Positions 32,460-42,800 of a DNA stretch of 64,000 nucleotides are shown piece by piece (within the stretch, counting starts at the first letter, position 1; each line of letters begins with the position of its first letter). A program made the translations under genes and the position numbers. The notes beneath the pieces were generated by a model, which saw only the letters and a list, made by a program, of their open reading frames with translations, was not told the DNA's origin and made no database searches. The DNA comes from Fertoeibacter niger. Lineage in GTDB: Bacteria > Pseudomonadota > Alphaproteobacteria > Rhodobacterales > Rhodobacteraceae. Location: contig NZ_WHUT02000008.1 of NCBI RefSeq assembly GCF_009380135.2, positions 1-64,000 on the forward strand, written 5' to 3'.

Positions 32460-34099
32460 CCCGGCGCGGGGGATGGCCACTGGCGCTGCGGCTGGCGCTG
32501 GCGGCGCTTGTCTTGCATCTGGTGCTGGTGCAGCCCAACCATCCGGGGGCAATGACGCCGCAGGCGCTGCTGCTGTTCCCGCTGGAACTGCCGGTGATCC
32601 TGCTTTTGCTGCTGGCCTTGCCGGGGTCAAGGCGGGCGTCTCGCGCGGTGCGTCTGGCGTTGGTGGTGTTCCTGACCACGGGGGCTGCGTGGAAAGCGGC
32701 GGATCTGGGCATGTTCGTGGCCTTTGGCCGGGGGTTTGACCCGCTGGTTGACGGGCATCTGCTGGCGGCGGGGGTGAACCTTGGCGCGGGGTCGCTGGGT
32801 CTGCCGCAGGTGGTGGTGGCGCTGCTGGCCATGGTTGCTTCGCTTGCGGTGGTGGTTGCAGTCGCCGGGCTGCAGTGGTGGGCGCTGGCGCAATGGGCGA
32901 GGGTCGGGCTGCCGCGCGCGGTGGCGCTTGGCGCAGGGCTGGCGGCCTGTCTGGCAGGCGGCGTGGCTGTGGCCGAGGCGGGGCAGGCCCGCCGCCTGTG
33001 GTCGCTGCCGGTTTCGCCCCCCGGTGCGGCCTTTACCGCCCGGCTGGGGTGGGAACGTGTGGTGGCGCTGCGCAATTCGCGCGCCACGCTGCTGGCCTTC
33101 CGCGCCGCCGCACTGGATGACCCCTTTGCCAGCGGCGTAGGCCTGCTGGACCGTCTGGGCGGGCGCGATGTGCTGGTGATCTTTGTCGAAAGCTACGGCA
33201 GGTCCAGCTTTGACACGCCGTTTTACGCTGAAACCCACGCCCCCTTCCTGCGCGCCGCCGAGGCCAAGCTGGCGGCGGCGGGGTTGCAGGCGCGGTCAGC
33301 CTGGCTCACCTCGCCGATCACGGGCGGGCAAAGCTGGCTTGCGCATGCCACGCTGGCCTCGGGCCTGATGATCGGCAACCAGCAGCGGTATCGCGCGCTT
33401 CTGGCCAGCCCGCGCCGCAGCCTGTGGCAAATCGCGGGCGAGGCGGGATACCGCACCGCCGCCATCATGCCCGCCATCACGATGGATTGGCCCGAGGGCG
33501 AAAGGCTGGGCTTTGGCCAGATCCTTGCCGCCGCAGACATGGGCTATCGTGGCAAGCCGTTCAACTGGGTGACGATGCCCGACCAGTTCACGCTGGCGCG
33601 GGGGCCGGGGCTGCTCGCGCCGTCTGATCGGCCACTGATGGCGCAGATCGTGCTGATATCCTCGCATGCGCCCTGGGTGCCGGTGCCGCGCCTGCTGGAT
33701 TGGGAGGCGCTGGGGGATGGCCGGGTGTTCGATGCCATGGCCACGGCGGGCGACGCGCCAGATGTGGTCTGGCGCGACCGCGACCGGGTGCGCGCGCAAT
33801 ACCGCCTGTCGCTGGATTATGCGCTGGAAACGGTGATGGAATTTGCCGCGCGCCAAGGGCCGGATGCGCCACTGATGCTGGTGCTGGGCGATCATCAGGC
33901 CGCCGGTTTCGTGGCGCAGAACGCCAGCCGCGACGTGCCGTTGCATGTGATCGGGCCCGCGCAGGCGCTGGCCCCGATGGCAGAATGGGGCTTTGCGCCC
34001 GGGCTGTTTCCCGCCGCAGCGCCGGTCTGGCCGATGGCGGCCTTCCGCAACCGTTTCCTGCGCAGCTATTCCAGCGCAGCCCCGTCGGGTGGCACATGA
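32435..34099 (+). CDS. Membrane-anchored sulfatase/phosphoethanolamine-transferase-fold protein
   Basis: A 554-aa protein with about five N-terminal helices (to about residue 195) and a periplasmic alkaline-phosphatase-fold domain. The domain opens with RDVLVIFVESYGRSSF (metal-binding Glu), has SPITGGQSWLAHATLASG where the nucleophile Thr or Ser would lie, ISSHAPWVPVP, and LMLVLGDHQAAGF with the Asp-His metal pair. Relatives move phosphoethanolamine or phosphoglycerol, or cut sulfate esters. Overlap with the CDP-alcohol enzyme suggests a joint role in decorating an envelope lipid or glycan. The start may instead be the GTG at 32456, which overlaps the previous stop codon. Confidence 0.82.
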   Translation: MARPAPRVTRRGGWPLALRLALAALVLHLVLVQPNHPGAMTPQALLLFPLELPVILLLLLALPGSRRASRAVRLALVVFLTTGAAWKAADLGMFVAFGRGFDPLVDGHLLAAGVNLGAGSLGLPQVVVALLAMVASLAVVVAVAGLQWWALAQWARVGLPRAVALGAGLAACLAGGVAVAEAGQARRLWSLPVSPPGAAFTARLGWERVVALRNSRATLLAFRAAALDDPFASGVGLLDRLGGRDVLVIFVESYGRSSFDTPFYAETHAPFLRAAEAKLAAAGLQARSAWLTSPITGGQSWLAHATLASGLMIGNQQRYRALLASPRRSLWQIAGEAGYRTAAIMPAITMDWPEGERLGFGQILAAADMGYRGKPFNWVTMPDQFTLARGPGLLAPSDRPLMAQIVLISSHAPWVPVPRLLDWEALGDGRVFDAMATAGDAPDVVWRDRDRVRAQYRLSLDYALETVMEFAARQGPDAPLMLVLGDHQAAGFVAQNASRDVPLHVIGPAQALAPMAEWGFAPGLFPAAAPVWPMAAFRNRFLRSYSSAAPSGGT

Positions 34100-35016
34100 T
34101 GGGCTGGCCTGTCGCCTTGCGGCTTGCCGTGCCGCTGGCCCTGCTGGCGGTGCTGTGGCAACTGGCCGACGGGGCGCAGGTCACGGCGCGGCTGGCGCAG
34201 GCCGATCCGGTCTGGCTGGTGGCGGCGGTCATGGCGCTGAACCTGCAAACATTGCTTTCGGCCCTGCGCTGGCGGCTGGTGGCCGCGGCCTTGGGCGCAG
34301 CCATCGGCCTGCGGCATGCGGTGGCCGAATACTACCTGTCACAACTGGTGAACCAGACATTGCCCGGCGGGGTGCTGGGCGATGCGGCGCGCGCGCTGCG
34401 TGCCGGGGGGCGCGACGATCTGGCCCGCGCCGCCACGGCCGTGGTGATCGAGCGTCTGGCCGGGCAACTGGTGCTGTTTGCAACACTGTTCACGGCGCTG
34501 GCGGTGGCCCTCATGTGGCCGGGGGGCATCGACTGGCCGCAAGGCACGGGGTTGGCGCTTTGGTCGGCGGGGCTGGCTGGCGCGGGCCTGTGTGGCTGGT
34601 TTGCCCGCCGTGCCGCGCGCGGGGGCCGGTTTGCCGTGGCGGTTCAGCGGGCGCTGCCGGGCCAATGGCGGGTGCAACTGCCTTTGGGTCTTGCCATTCT
34701 GGCGTGCAATCTTGCCGCCTTTGCCTGCGCCGCGCGCGCCACCGGCACCACGCTTCCGGTTGAGGCCATCCTGACCTTGATCCCGCTGATCCTGACGGCG
34801 ATGCTGCTGCCCTTGGGCGTCGGTGGCTGGGGCTGGCGCGAGGGGGCCGCAGCGGGCCTGTTTCCGCTGGCGGGGTTTGGCGCGGATGCGGGGCTTGCGG
34901 CGAGCCTTGCGTTCGGGGGTCTGCTGCTCTTGTCCGGGTTGCCGGGGCTTTACCCCTTGTGGCGCGCTGCAAAACACACTGTTGCCCTGCCAGTGGGCAA
35001 GTCTACATCCCTGTGA
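34096..35016 (+). CDS. YbhN/LPG-synthase-type transmembrane protein
   Basis: The 306-aa protein has about eight helices and the UPF0104/lysylphosphatidylglycerol synthase membrane-domain pattern: LNLQTLLSALRWRL, YYLSQLVNQTLPGGVLGDAA, VVIERLAGQLVL and LPLGVGGWGWREGAA. Such proteins are linked to flipping or moving lipids; they lack the aminoacyl-transferase domain. ATGA overlap with the sulfatase-fold gene makes a three-gene unit with the CDP-alcohol enzyme: make, modify and move a lipid is a fair inference. Confidence 0.85.
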   Translation: MMGWPVALRLAVPLALLAVLWQLADGAQVTARLAQADPVWLVAAVMALNLQTLLSALRWRLVAAALGAAIGLRHAVAEYYLSQLVNQTLPGGVLGDAARALRAGGRDDLARAATAVVIERLAGQLVLFATLFTALAVALMWPGGIDWPQGTGLALWSAGLAGAGLCGWFARRAARGGRFAVAVQRALPGQWRVQLPLGLAILACNLAAFACAARATGTTLPVEAILTLIPLILTAMLLPLGVGGWGWREGAAAGLFPLAGFGADAGLAASLAFGGLLLLSGLPGLYPLWRAAKHTVALPVGKSTSL

Positions 35017-35034
35017 CATTTTATGGAGAAGCCG

Positions 35035-36027
35035 ATGCCTTTGATCACCACCAGCCGCCGCCGCTTTCTTGCCCTTGGGGCCGCAGGGCTTTCAGCTTCG
35101 GCCTTTGGCCTGCGCGCGGCACAGGCGCAATCGGCGGTGGCGCTGCAATTGTCGTGGCTGCATTCGGTGCAGTTCGGTGGCAGCTATATCGCGCAGTCCA
35201 AGGGCTATTGGCGCGATCTGGGGTTGGAGGTGGCGCTGAACCCCGGCGGGCCGAATGCGCCGGTTGAACCGCCGGTGGTGTCAGGTCAGGCGTTGGTGGG
35301 CATTTCGGCGGCAGACTACACCGCCGCCGCCGTGGCCAATGGCGCGCCGTTCCGCATCATCGGCGTGGCGATGCAGAAAAACCCGTTTGCCATCGCATCG
35401 CTGCCCGGCAATCCGGTAAACAGCCCGGCCGATCTGGTGGGCAAGAAGATCGGCATGGCGCTGGCAAACACGCCGGTGTTGCAGGCGCTTTGCACGCTGA
35501 ACGGGGTGGACATCACCCAGATCGAGATTGTGCCCACGCAATATGATGCAGCACCCCTGGTGTCGGGTCAGGTGGATTGCCTGCTGTGCTGGCAGACCGA
35601 CCTGCCGGTGGCGATGACCATGCAGGGGGTGGACAATATGACGATGCTGATGGCCGACCATGGCTATGCCCTGCACTCGCAGACCTACATCGCCACCACC
35701 GACGCGCTGGCCAACCGCCGCGCCGATCTGGTGGCGCTGATGAAGGGCGAGATCATGGGCTGGCAGGATTACGAGGCCGATACCGCCGCTGCCGCCCAGC
35801 TGACCGTAGATATGTTCCCCGATGCGGGCCTCGATCTGGCGACGCAGGTGTTGCAGGCCGAACGTCAGGCCCCGCTGATGTTTTCCGACCTGACGCGGGC
35901 CAACGGCTTTGGCTGGTTCACCGATGAGACGGTGGCGGCCAATATTGAAACGCTGGCCCTGCTGGGCCGCAGCGTGACCCCCGATCTGTGGGACCGTTCC
36001 CTGCTTGAGGAAGCGCATGCTGCCTGA
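35035..36027 (+). CDS. ABC transporter substrate-binding protein, NMT1/THI5 type
   Basis: The 330-aa protein starts at the ATG at 35035 after a GGAGAAG site and has a Tat leader (SRRRFLALGAAGLSA). The mature part has the NMT1/THI5 pattern: QLSWLHSVQFGGSYIAQSKG, PVNSPADLVGKKIGMA and SGQVDCLLCWQTD. Members bind pyrimidine thiamine precursors, sulfonates, nitrate or aromatic compounds, and which of these applies cannot be decided here. It lies 18 bases after the YbhN-like gene and leads into its own ATPase and permease genes. Confidence 0.88.
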   Translation: MPLITTSRRRFLALGAAGLSASAFGLRAAQAQSAVALQLSWLHSVQFGGSYIAQSKGYWRDLGLEVALNPGGPNAPVEPPVVSGQALVGISAADYTAAAVANGAPFRIIGVAMQKNPFAIASLPGNPVNSPADLVGKKIGMALANTPVLQALCTLNGVDITQIEIVPTQYDAAPLVSGQVDCLLCWQTDLPVAMTMQGVDNMTMLMADHGYALHSQTYIATTDALANRRADLVALMKGEIMGWQDYEADTAAAAQLTVDMFPDAGLDLATQVLQAERQAPLMFSDLTRANGFGWFTDETVAANIETLALLGRSVTPDLWDRSLLEEAHAA

Positions 36028-36820
36028 CGCGCTGCCCCCGCCCGATGTGTGCTGCCTTGGGCTGGCCAAGACCTTCGGCAGCGGCCCCACCGCGACCGAG
36101 GCGTTGCGGCCGCTGGACCTGACCTTTGCGGCGGGGCAGACCACGGCGCTGCTGGGGCCATCGGGCTGCGGCAAATCCACCCTGCTGCGGCTGGTGGCGG
36201 GGCTGGAGGCACCCTCGGCTGGGCATGTGACCATCGGCGGCAACAGCCCGGCACAAGTCTGCGCCCGGGCGGGGCTGGCCATGGCGTTTCAGGATGCATC
36301 CTTGCTGCCCTGGCGCACGGTGCGCGGCAATATTGCGCTGGCGCTGACACTGGCCCGGCAACCCGCCGATCCGGCGCTGGTGGAAAGGCTGATCGCGCTG
36401 GTGGGGCTGGACGGCTTTGGCGACCGCCGCCCGGCGGAACTGTCAGGCGGCATGCGGCAGCGCGTGGCCATCGCGCGCTGTCTGGCCGCCGAGCCCCGTT
36501 TGCTGCTGCTGGATGAACCCTTTGGCGCGGTAGATGAGCTGACACGGCTGCGGCTGAACTTCGATCTGCCAAGGCTGTGGGAAAAGCGCGGCACCACCAC
36601 AATCCTCGTGACGCATTCGGTGACAGAGGCTGTGCTGCTGTCTGACCGGGTGCTGGTGTTTTCCCCCCGGCCCGCCAGTGTCGTGGCCGACATCGCCGTG
36701 TCCTTGCCACGCCCGCGCAACCGCGACGTGATGGCCACGCCCGCGTTCCGTGATCTGGTCGATCAGGCCTCGGCGGCGCTGTGGGCGGGGTCGCTGGCCG
36801 GGCCGCTGGCGGCGGAATGA
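36017..36820 (+). CDS. ABC transporter ATPase, nitrate/sulfonate/taurine type
   Basis: This 267-aa ATPase has Walker A GPSGCGKST, the Q-loop AMAFQDASLLPWRTV, signature LSGGMRQRVAIARCLA and Walker B LLLLDEPFGAVDELTR, the usual pattern of SsuB/TauB/ThiZ ATPases. The ATG at 36017 follows GAGGAAGC and overlaps the binding-protein gene by 11 bases. It shares an ATGA overlap with the permease. Confidence 0.92.
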   Translation: MLPDALPPPDVCCLGLAKTFGSGPTATEALRPLDLTFAAGQTTALLGPSGCGKSTLLRLVAGLEAPSAGHVTIGGNSPAQVCARAGLAMAFQDASLLPWRTVRGNIALALTLARQPADPALVERLIALVGLDGFGDRRPAELSGGMRQRVAIARCLAAEPRLLLLDEPFGAVDELTRLRLNFDLPRLWEKRGTTTILVTHSVTEAVLLSDRVLVFSPRPASVVADIAVSLPRPRNRDVMATPAFRDLVDQASAALWAGSLAGPLAAE

Positions 36821-38412
36821 TCGCGCGGGCGGGGGCGGGCCCGCGCGCGCTGCCGGGATGGGTCTGGCGCTGGGGGGCGCTGCTGGCGGCATTGGCCCTG
36901 TGGGAGGCGGCCGGTCAGGCCACTGCGGGCCGGTTTCTGATCGCGGGACCATCCGAGATTGCGGATTATCTGTGGACCAATGCCGGTCTGGTCGGCCGCG
37001 CGCTGGCCGTGACGTTGCAGGCGGCGACGGCGGGTTTCTTGCTGGGCAATCTAGCGGCCATGGCGCTGGCCTGCGTGGCGTTGCTGGTGCCGCGCATGGC
37101 CTGGCTGATCTCGGCGCTGGCGCTGCTGGTGTTCTGCCTGCCGCTGGTGGCCACCGGGCCGATCCTGCGCGTGCTGTATGGCGCGGGCACCGGGCCGCAG
37201 ATCACGCTGGCGGCACTGGCGGTGTATTACACCACCTACCTGCCGCTGCTGGTGGGGCTGCGCGCGGCCCCGGCCAGCTGGTTTGACCTTGTGCATACCT
37301 ATGGGCAGGGCCGCATGGCCGAACTGCTGCGCATACGCATCCATGCGGCGGTGCCCTATCTGGTGTCGGGCTTGCAGATCGCAGCGCCTGCCGCCTTTCT
37401 GGGCGCGATGGTGGGGGAATTCACCGGGGCCGAGCGGGGCATGGGCGTGCTGACCATCCGCGCCATCGGGGCCCTGGATGTGCCCGGCACCTGGGCGCTG
37501 GCAACGGTGGCCTCGGGGGTTTCGATCATGTCCTATCTGGCGCTGGGGGCTTTGGGGCGGCGGCTGGGCACCCATCCGCGTGATCTGCTGCTGGCCCCGC
37601 CGCAGGCCACCCGGCGCCCGCCCGCCGCCCGCCGCGCGCTTGGCAGGCTGGGGCGGGCGGTCGGGCTGATCATCGTGGTTCTGTTGCTGTGGCAGGGGCT
37701 GATGGAGGGGTTCGGGCTGAACCCGTTCTTTGCCAAGCGCCCGGCCGATGTCTGGGCGTTTCTGGTGACGGTGCCCGAGGCTGCGGCCAACCGCGCCCTA
37801 CTGCTGGGGGCTTTCGCGCAGACGATGGTGCTGGCGGTGCCGGGCTATCTGGCGGGGCTGGCGCTGGGGGCCATGCTGGCGGCGGGGGTGGTGCTGGTGC
37901 CGGGGCTGGGTGCTGCGGTGCTGCCGGTGGCCATCGCCCTGCGGTCGGTGCCCATTGTCACCACGGCCCCGCTGCTGGTGCTGGCGCTGGGGCGGGGGGC
38001 GACGGGCACGATAACCATCGTGGCGGTGATGATCTTTTTCCCCACGCTGGTGGCGTGCCTGACCGGGCTGCGCCAGACGCCGGGGCAGGTGATGGATCTG
38101 TTCGCCACCTATGCGGCACCGCGCCGCCAGCGGCTGCTGCTGGCGCAGGTGCCCGCCATGCTGCCCGCCTTCTTTGCCGCCGCGCGCATGGCGGTGCCAG
38201 CCGCGTTGCTGGCCGCCACCACCGCCGAATGGCTGGCCACCGGCATCGGCATGGGCAGCCTGATGGCGCTGACGGCCTCCACCTCGTCCTATGCGATGCT
38301 GTGGGCGGCCATCGTGCTGCTGGCATCGACGGCCATGCTGGCCTATGCCGGGGTGGAATTGCTGGAGCGGCGGGTGCTGCGTGTCTATGCCAGCGAACAA
38401 CGCCAACCTTAG
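36817..38412 (+). CDS. Fused double ABC permease
   Basis: The 531-aa protein holds two complete BPD-type permease domains in tandem (about 1-265 and 280-531), each with about six helices. Both carry an EAA-like loop near the cytoplasmic face: YGQGRMAELLRIRIHAAVPY in the first and YAAPRRQRLLLAQVPAMLPA in the second. Nitrate/sulfonate-type permeases are usually about 260 aa and dimerise, so this is a head-to-tail fusion of the dimer. A short linker near residue 255-285 is Arg/Pro-rich. It is translated with the ATPase gene. Confidence 0.9.
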   Translation: MIARAGAGPRALPGWVWRWGALLAALALWEAAGQATAGRFLIAGPSEIADYLWTNAGLVGRALAVTLQAATAGFLLGNLAAMALACVALLVPRMAWLISALALLVFCLPLVATGPILRVLYGAGTGPQITLAALAVYYTTYLPLLVGLRAAPASWFDLVHTYGQGRMAELLRIRIHAAVPYLVSGLQIAAPAAFLGAMVGEFTGAERGMGVLTIRAIGALDVPGTWALATVASGVSIMSYLALGALGRRLGTHPRDLLLAPPQATRRPPAARRALGRLGRAVGLIIVVLLLWQGLMEGFGLNPFFAKRPADVWAFLVTVPEAAANRALLLGAFAQTMVLAVPGYLAGLALGAMLAAGVVLVPGLGAAVLPVAIALRSVPIVTTAPLLVLALGRGATGTITIVAVMIFFPTLVACLTGLRQTPGQVMDLFATYAAPRRQRLLLAQVPAMLPAFFAAARMAVPAALLAATTAEWLATGIGMGSLMALTASTSSYAMLWAAIVLLASTAMLAYAGVELLERRVLRVYASEQRQP

Positions 38413-38421
38413 GGAAATACC

Positions 38422-39468
38422 ATGCGCCCCGCCGCCTTTGCCATTCCCGGCGACATCACCCAGAAAACCGGCGGCTATATCTATGAGCACCAGTTGCTGC
38501 TGGGCCTGAGGGCGCTGGGGCGGCGGGTGGATCATATCGCGCTGCCCGGCAGTTTTCCCGATCCTTCACCGGCTGAAATGGCGGCGTCAGTGGCGGCACT
38601 GGCCGCATTGCCGCCTGACTTGCCGCTGATCCTTGACGGGCTGGTCTATGGTTCGATCGACACCGCGGGTCTGGCGCAGGTGCGTGCGCCGCTGGTGGCG
38701 ATGATCCATCACCCGCTGGGGCTGGAAACCGGGCTGGCCCCTTCGCGTGCCGCCGAACTGCTGGCGCGCGAGGCCGCAAATCTGGCGCTGGCCGCGCATG
38801 TCGTGGTGCCCAGCCCGCATACCAAGCGCATTCTGGTGGCCGATTTCGGTCTGGCCCCTGACCGCATCACCATCGCCCTGCCGGGGTTTGCGGCACCAGA
38901 CCCCGTGCGCAGCCCGCAGACACCGCCGCTGATCCTGTCGGTGGGCCTTTTGGCCGCGCGCAAGGGGCATGACGTGCTGCTGGCGGCGCTGGCCCAAATC
39001 ACCGATCTGGACTGGCGGGCCGAGATTGCCGGTGGCACGCATGATGCGGGCGTGGCCGCAGCCCTGCGTCAGCAATGCCGCGATCCGGGGCTGGAAGGGC
39101 GGGTGCGCCTTGCCGGGCTGCTGGGCGATGATGCCCTGCGCGACCGCTTCCGCAGCGCGCAGATATTCGCGCTGGCCACGCGGTATGAGGGCTATGGCAT
39201 GGTGTTTTCCGAGGCGATGCTGCACGGCCTGCCGATCGTGGCCTGTGCCACCGGTGCCGTGCCTGAAACCGTGCCGCCTGATACCGGCCTTCTGGTGCCG
39301 CCCGATGATGCGCAGGCCTTTGCCAGGGCGCTGCGCCGCCTGCTGACCGATGCACCGCTGCGCATGGCAATGGCCGGCGCAAGCACCCGGCGCGGGCAAG
39401 CCCTGCCGACATGGCCACAGACGGCCGCCGTCATGGGCCGCGTGCTGGACGACGTTCCGCTGGCCTGA
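38422..39468 (+). CDS. Group 1 (GT4-type) glycosyltransferase
   Basis: A 348-aa GT-B enzyme. The donor-binding half shows SVGLLAARKGHDVLLAALAQ, FALATRYEGYGMVFSEAMLH with the E-x7-E type motif, and PIVACATGAVPETVPPDTGL. The acceptor half begins with a Gly-rich TGGYIYEHQLLLGLRALGRR. No membrane helix is seen. It directly follows the ABC permease (9 bases) and precedes the cyclic glucan genes, so an envelope glycan or glycolipid is the likely acceptor. Confidence 0.87.
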   Translation: MRPAAFAIPGDITQKTGGYIYEHQLLLGLRALGRRVDHIALPGSFPDPSPAEMAASVAALAALPPDLPLILDGLVYGSIDTAGLAQVRAPLVAMIHHPLGLETGLAPSRAAELLAREAANLALAAHVVVPSPHTKRILVADFGLAPDRITIALPGFAAPDPVRSPQTPPLILSVGLLAARKGHDVLLAALAQITDLDWRAEIAGGTHDAGVAAALRQQCRDPGLEGRVRLAGLLGDDALRDRFRSAQIFALATRYEGYGMVFSEAMLHGLPIVACATGAVPETVPPDTGLLVPPDDAQAFARALRRLLTDAPLRMAMAGASTRRGQALPTWPQTAAVMGRVLDDVPLA

Positions 39469-39631
39469 CTGGCCACGATCGGCGTGTTCTTGCCATATCT
39501 GGCCGATGGGCAGGAACCGATCCGCCGCTCGGGTCGTTTCTGTCCCGATGCCCCGACGATGATCTGCCCGGATTTGCGGGCCGGATCAGTCGCCAGAAGG
39601 CAGCGCGCATTTTCCAGCACGGGAGCGTCCA

Positions 39632-39829
39632 ATGGAATGGAACCGGATCGAGACCAAATGGCACGAAATGGCCCGGCGGCTGCAAAACATGACCCCCGCG
39701 GAACGCCAGAACCTGTCGGCAGGCCGCATCGCCGACGCACAGGATGCCGTGTCGCAACCCGAACCCAAAACGCCGTCGCGCATCCGGGGCGCTGACACGG
39801 CCACGTCAAGCCTGCGCGCCCTCGCCTGA
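39632..39829 (+). CDS. Small protein coupled to the cyclic glucan synthase
   Basis: A 65-aa protein beginning MEWNRIETKWHEMARRLQNM, helical and charged, then Ser/Pro-rich. The opening resembles short CsbD-like or uncharacterised proteins seen in related bacteria, but I would not assign a role. Its TGA overlaps the ATG of the glucan synthase by one base (TGATG), which points to translational coupling. The 163 bases before it show nothing recognisable. Confidence 0.6.
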   Translation: MEWNRIETKWHEMARRLQNMTPAERQNLSAGRIADAQDAVSQPEPKTPSRIRGADTATSSLRALA

Positions 39830-42800
39830 TGCAGAATACCGTCGCGTCAGCCTGGGGCGACACCGCTCCGATCCGTTCTGATCTGTTCGGGCCGGAGCGT
39901 CTTGAACACCACGCCGAAACCCTTGCTGCGGCGCAGACAATCGCAACGCGCCGCCTGCGGGTGCCCAGCCTGTCGGCAAGGCTGCGTGACAACATCCGCG
40001 TTCTGCTGGATGCCTATCGCAACAGCGCCGCCATCGCGCAGCGCGGCCAGCCCGTCACACCCGCCGCCGAATGGCTGCTTGACAATTTTCACCTTGTCGA
40101 ACTGCAACTGCGGCAGATCACCGAAGATCTGCCACCTGGCTATTACCGCCAGCTTCCCAAACTGGCCGACGGGCATCTTGCGGGCTATCCCCGGGTGTTC
40201 TCGCTGGCCTGGGCCTACATCGCCCACACGGACAGCCTGATTTCCGGGCCGGTGCTGCGCCGGTTCGTCACGGCCTATCAGCGCGTCACACCATTGAAGA
40301 TAGGCGAGATCTGGGCCGTGGCCATCACCCTGCGCATCGTTCTGGTCGAAAACATGCGCCGCCTTGCGGTGCAGATCATCGAGGCCGAGGACTGGCGCGC
40401 GGCCGCCGATGCGCTGGTTGACCGCACCGCCGCCAGCAACCCCGGCGCGATGCCCCTGCATCTGGCGGTGGCCGGGCATGACAGCGGCCCGCTGAACGAG
40501 ATTTTCGCGGCGCAGGTCGCACGGCGGCTGCGCGGCCTTGATCCGGCAGAAACCCCGCTGCATGGCTGGCTGGAGGATCGCCTGCGCCGCCAGGGCACGT
40601 CAGTTGATGAGGTGGTTGCGCGGGTTCTGAACCGGCAGGGCGCATCCAACGTGACGATGCGCAACATCGTGACATCCATGCGCATCATATCGGAACTCGA
40701 CTGGGCCGAGTTTTTCGAGGATGTCAGCCTGATCGACGCGCGGCTGCGGGCCTCGTCCGATTTCGCCGCGATGGATTTTGCCACGCGCAACGCCTATCGC
40801 ACCGCCATCGAGGATCTGGCGCGCGGATCGGCGGGCGATGAGCAGGCCGTGACGGATGCTGCCCTGCGGCTGGCGGCGGCGGGCGACAGCCCCCGCGCGC
40901 GCGACCCGGGGCACGGGCTGGTGGGGCGCGGGCGCGGCGCGCTGGAGGCGGTTGTCGGCTATCGTCCGTCGGTGTGGCAAAGGGCAACACGGCTGGTCGC
41001 GCGCTGCGGTCTGGCCAGCTATCTGGGCGCGATTGCGCTGCTGACGGGGCTTGTGATCTGGGCCGCGCTGGCGTGGTCGGGCGTTGCAGGCTGGGCGCTG
41101 CTGCCGCTGGCGCTGCTGGCGTTGCTGCCCGCCAGCGACACCGCGGCGGCGCTGGTCAACCATGGCGTGACCCGCAGCGTTCCGCCCCGCCCCCTGCCGG
41201 GGATGGAACTGACAGGCGGCGTGCCTGCCGAACTGCGCACTCTGGTCGCCGTGCCGGTGCTGCTGGCCAGCGAGGATGCGCTGCTGGACCAGATCGAACA
41301 GCTGGAGGTGCATCATCTGGCCAGCATCGGCGGGGCGGTGCATTATGCGCTGCTGTCCGACGGGCCGGATGCCACGACCGAAACGATACCTTCGGATGCC
41401 GATCTGATCGCGCTGGCCGAGGCTGCGGTGGCGCGGCTGAACCTGCGCTATCCGATGGTGGGGGGGCCGCGTTTCCTGCTGCTGCATCGCCGTCGGCTCT
41501 GGAACCCCTCTGAAGGCAAATGGATGGGGTGGGAGCGCAAGCGCGGCAAGCTGCACGAACTGAACCGCCTGCTGCGCGGGGCCACCGATACCAGTTTCAT
41601 CACCGGGCTAAATGCGGTGCCGCAGCATGTGCGGTTTGTGATCACGCTTGATGCCGACACGCGGCTGCCGCGTGACACGTTGCGCGCGCTGATCGGCAAG
41701 ATGGCGCATCCGATGAACCGCCCCCGTTTCGACGCCGCACAGGCGCGTGTGGTCGAGGGTTACGGCATCCTGCAACCGCGCGTCACGCCCGCGCTGCCGG
41801 TCGGGGCCGAAGGGTCGCTCTATCAGCGCGTCTATTCCAGCGCGGGCGGGATCGAGCCCTATGCGGCGGCCATCTCTGATGTGTATCAGGATCTGTTCGG
41901 CGAGGGGTCGTTCACCGGCAAGGGCATCTATGATGTCGATGCCTTCGAGGCCGCGATGCAGGGGCGGGTGCCGGAAAACACCATGCTCAGCCACGATCTG
42001 TTCGAAGGCACCTATGCCCGCGCGGCACTGGCATCCGACATCGAGGTGATCGAGGATTTCCCCGCGCGCATGGACGTGGATTCCAAGCGAAAACACCGCT
42101 GGGCGCGGGGCGACTGGCAGTTGCTGCCATGGCTGGCGCGTGGGGGCATTCCGGCGGTCGGGCGCTGGAAGATGGTGGATAACCTGCGCCGCTCGCTGGT
42201 GGCTCCCGCCGCTTTGGCCGCACTGTTTGCGGGCTGGCTGCTGCCATTGCCGGTGGCCGTGGGCTGGACGCTGTGCGTTCTGGCGATGCTGGCCCTGCCG
42301 CGCTTGCTGGGCCTGCCGCATGCCGTATTGCCGCGCCGCACCGGGCTGAGCCTGAATGCGCATTTTGCAGCACTGGGGCGCGATGCACTGACGGCCTTGG
42401 CGCAGATCGGGCTGAACGTGGTGTTTCTGGCCGATCAGGCCTGGCTGATGCTGGATGCCATTCTGCGCACCGCTTTCCGGCTTAAAATCACCCGGCAGCA
42501 TCTGCTGGAATGGACGACGGCGGCGCAGGCCGGGGCTTCCCGTCGGCCCGGGGTCGTGGGCCATTGCCGGCAGATGGCGGGTGGAGTGGTGCTGGGCATT
42601 GGCACGGTGGGTGCAGCCTTGCTGATCAATCCGGCTGGCTGGGCGCTGCTGCTGCCTTTCGCGCTGCTGTGGGCGCTGGCACCGCTGGCCGCATGGCGCA
42701 TCAGCCAGCCGGACGCACCACAGCGCATTGCCACCCTCGCCCCGGATGACGGGCAGGCCCTGCGCCTTATCGCACGGCGCACATGGCGGTTTTTCGAGAC

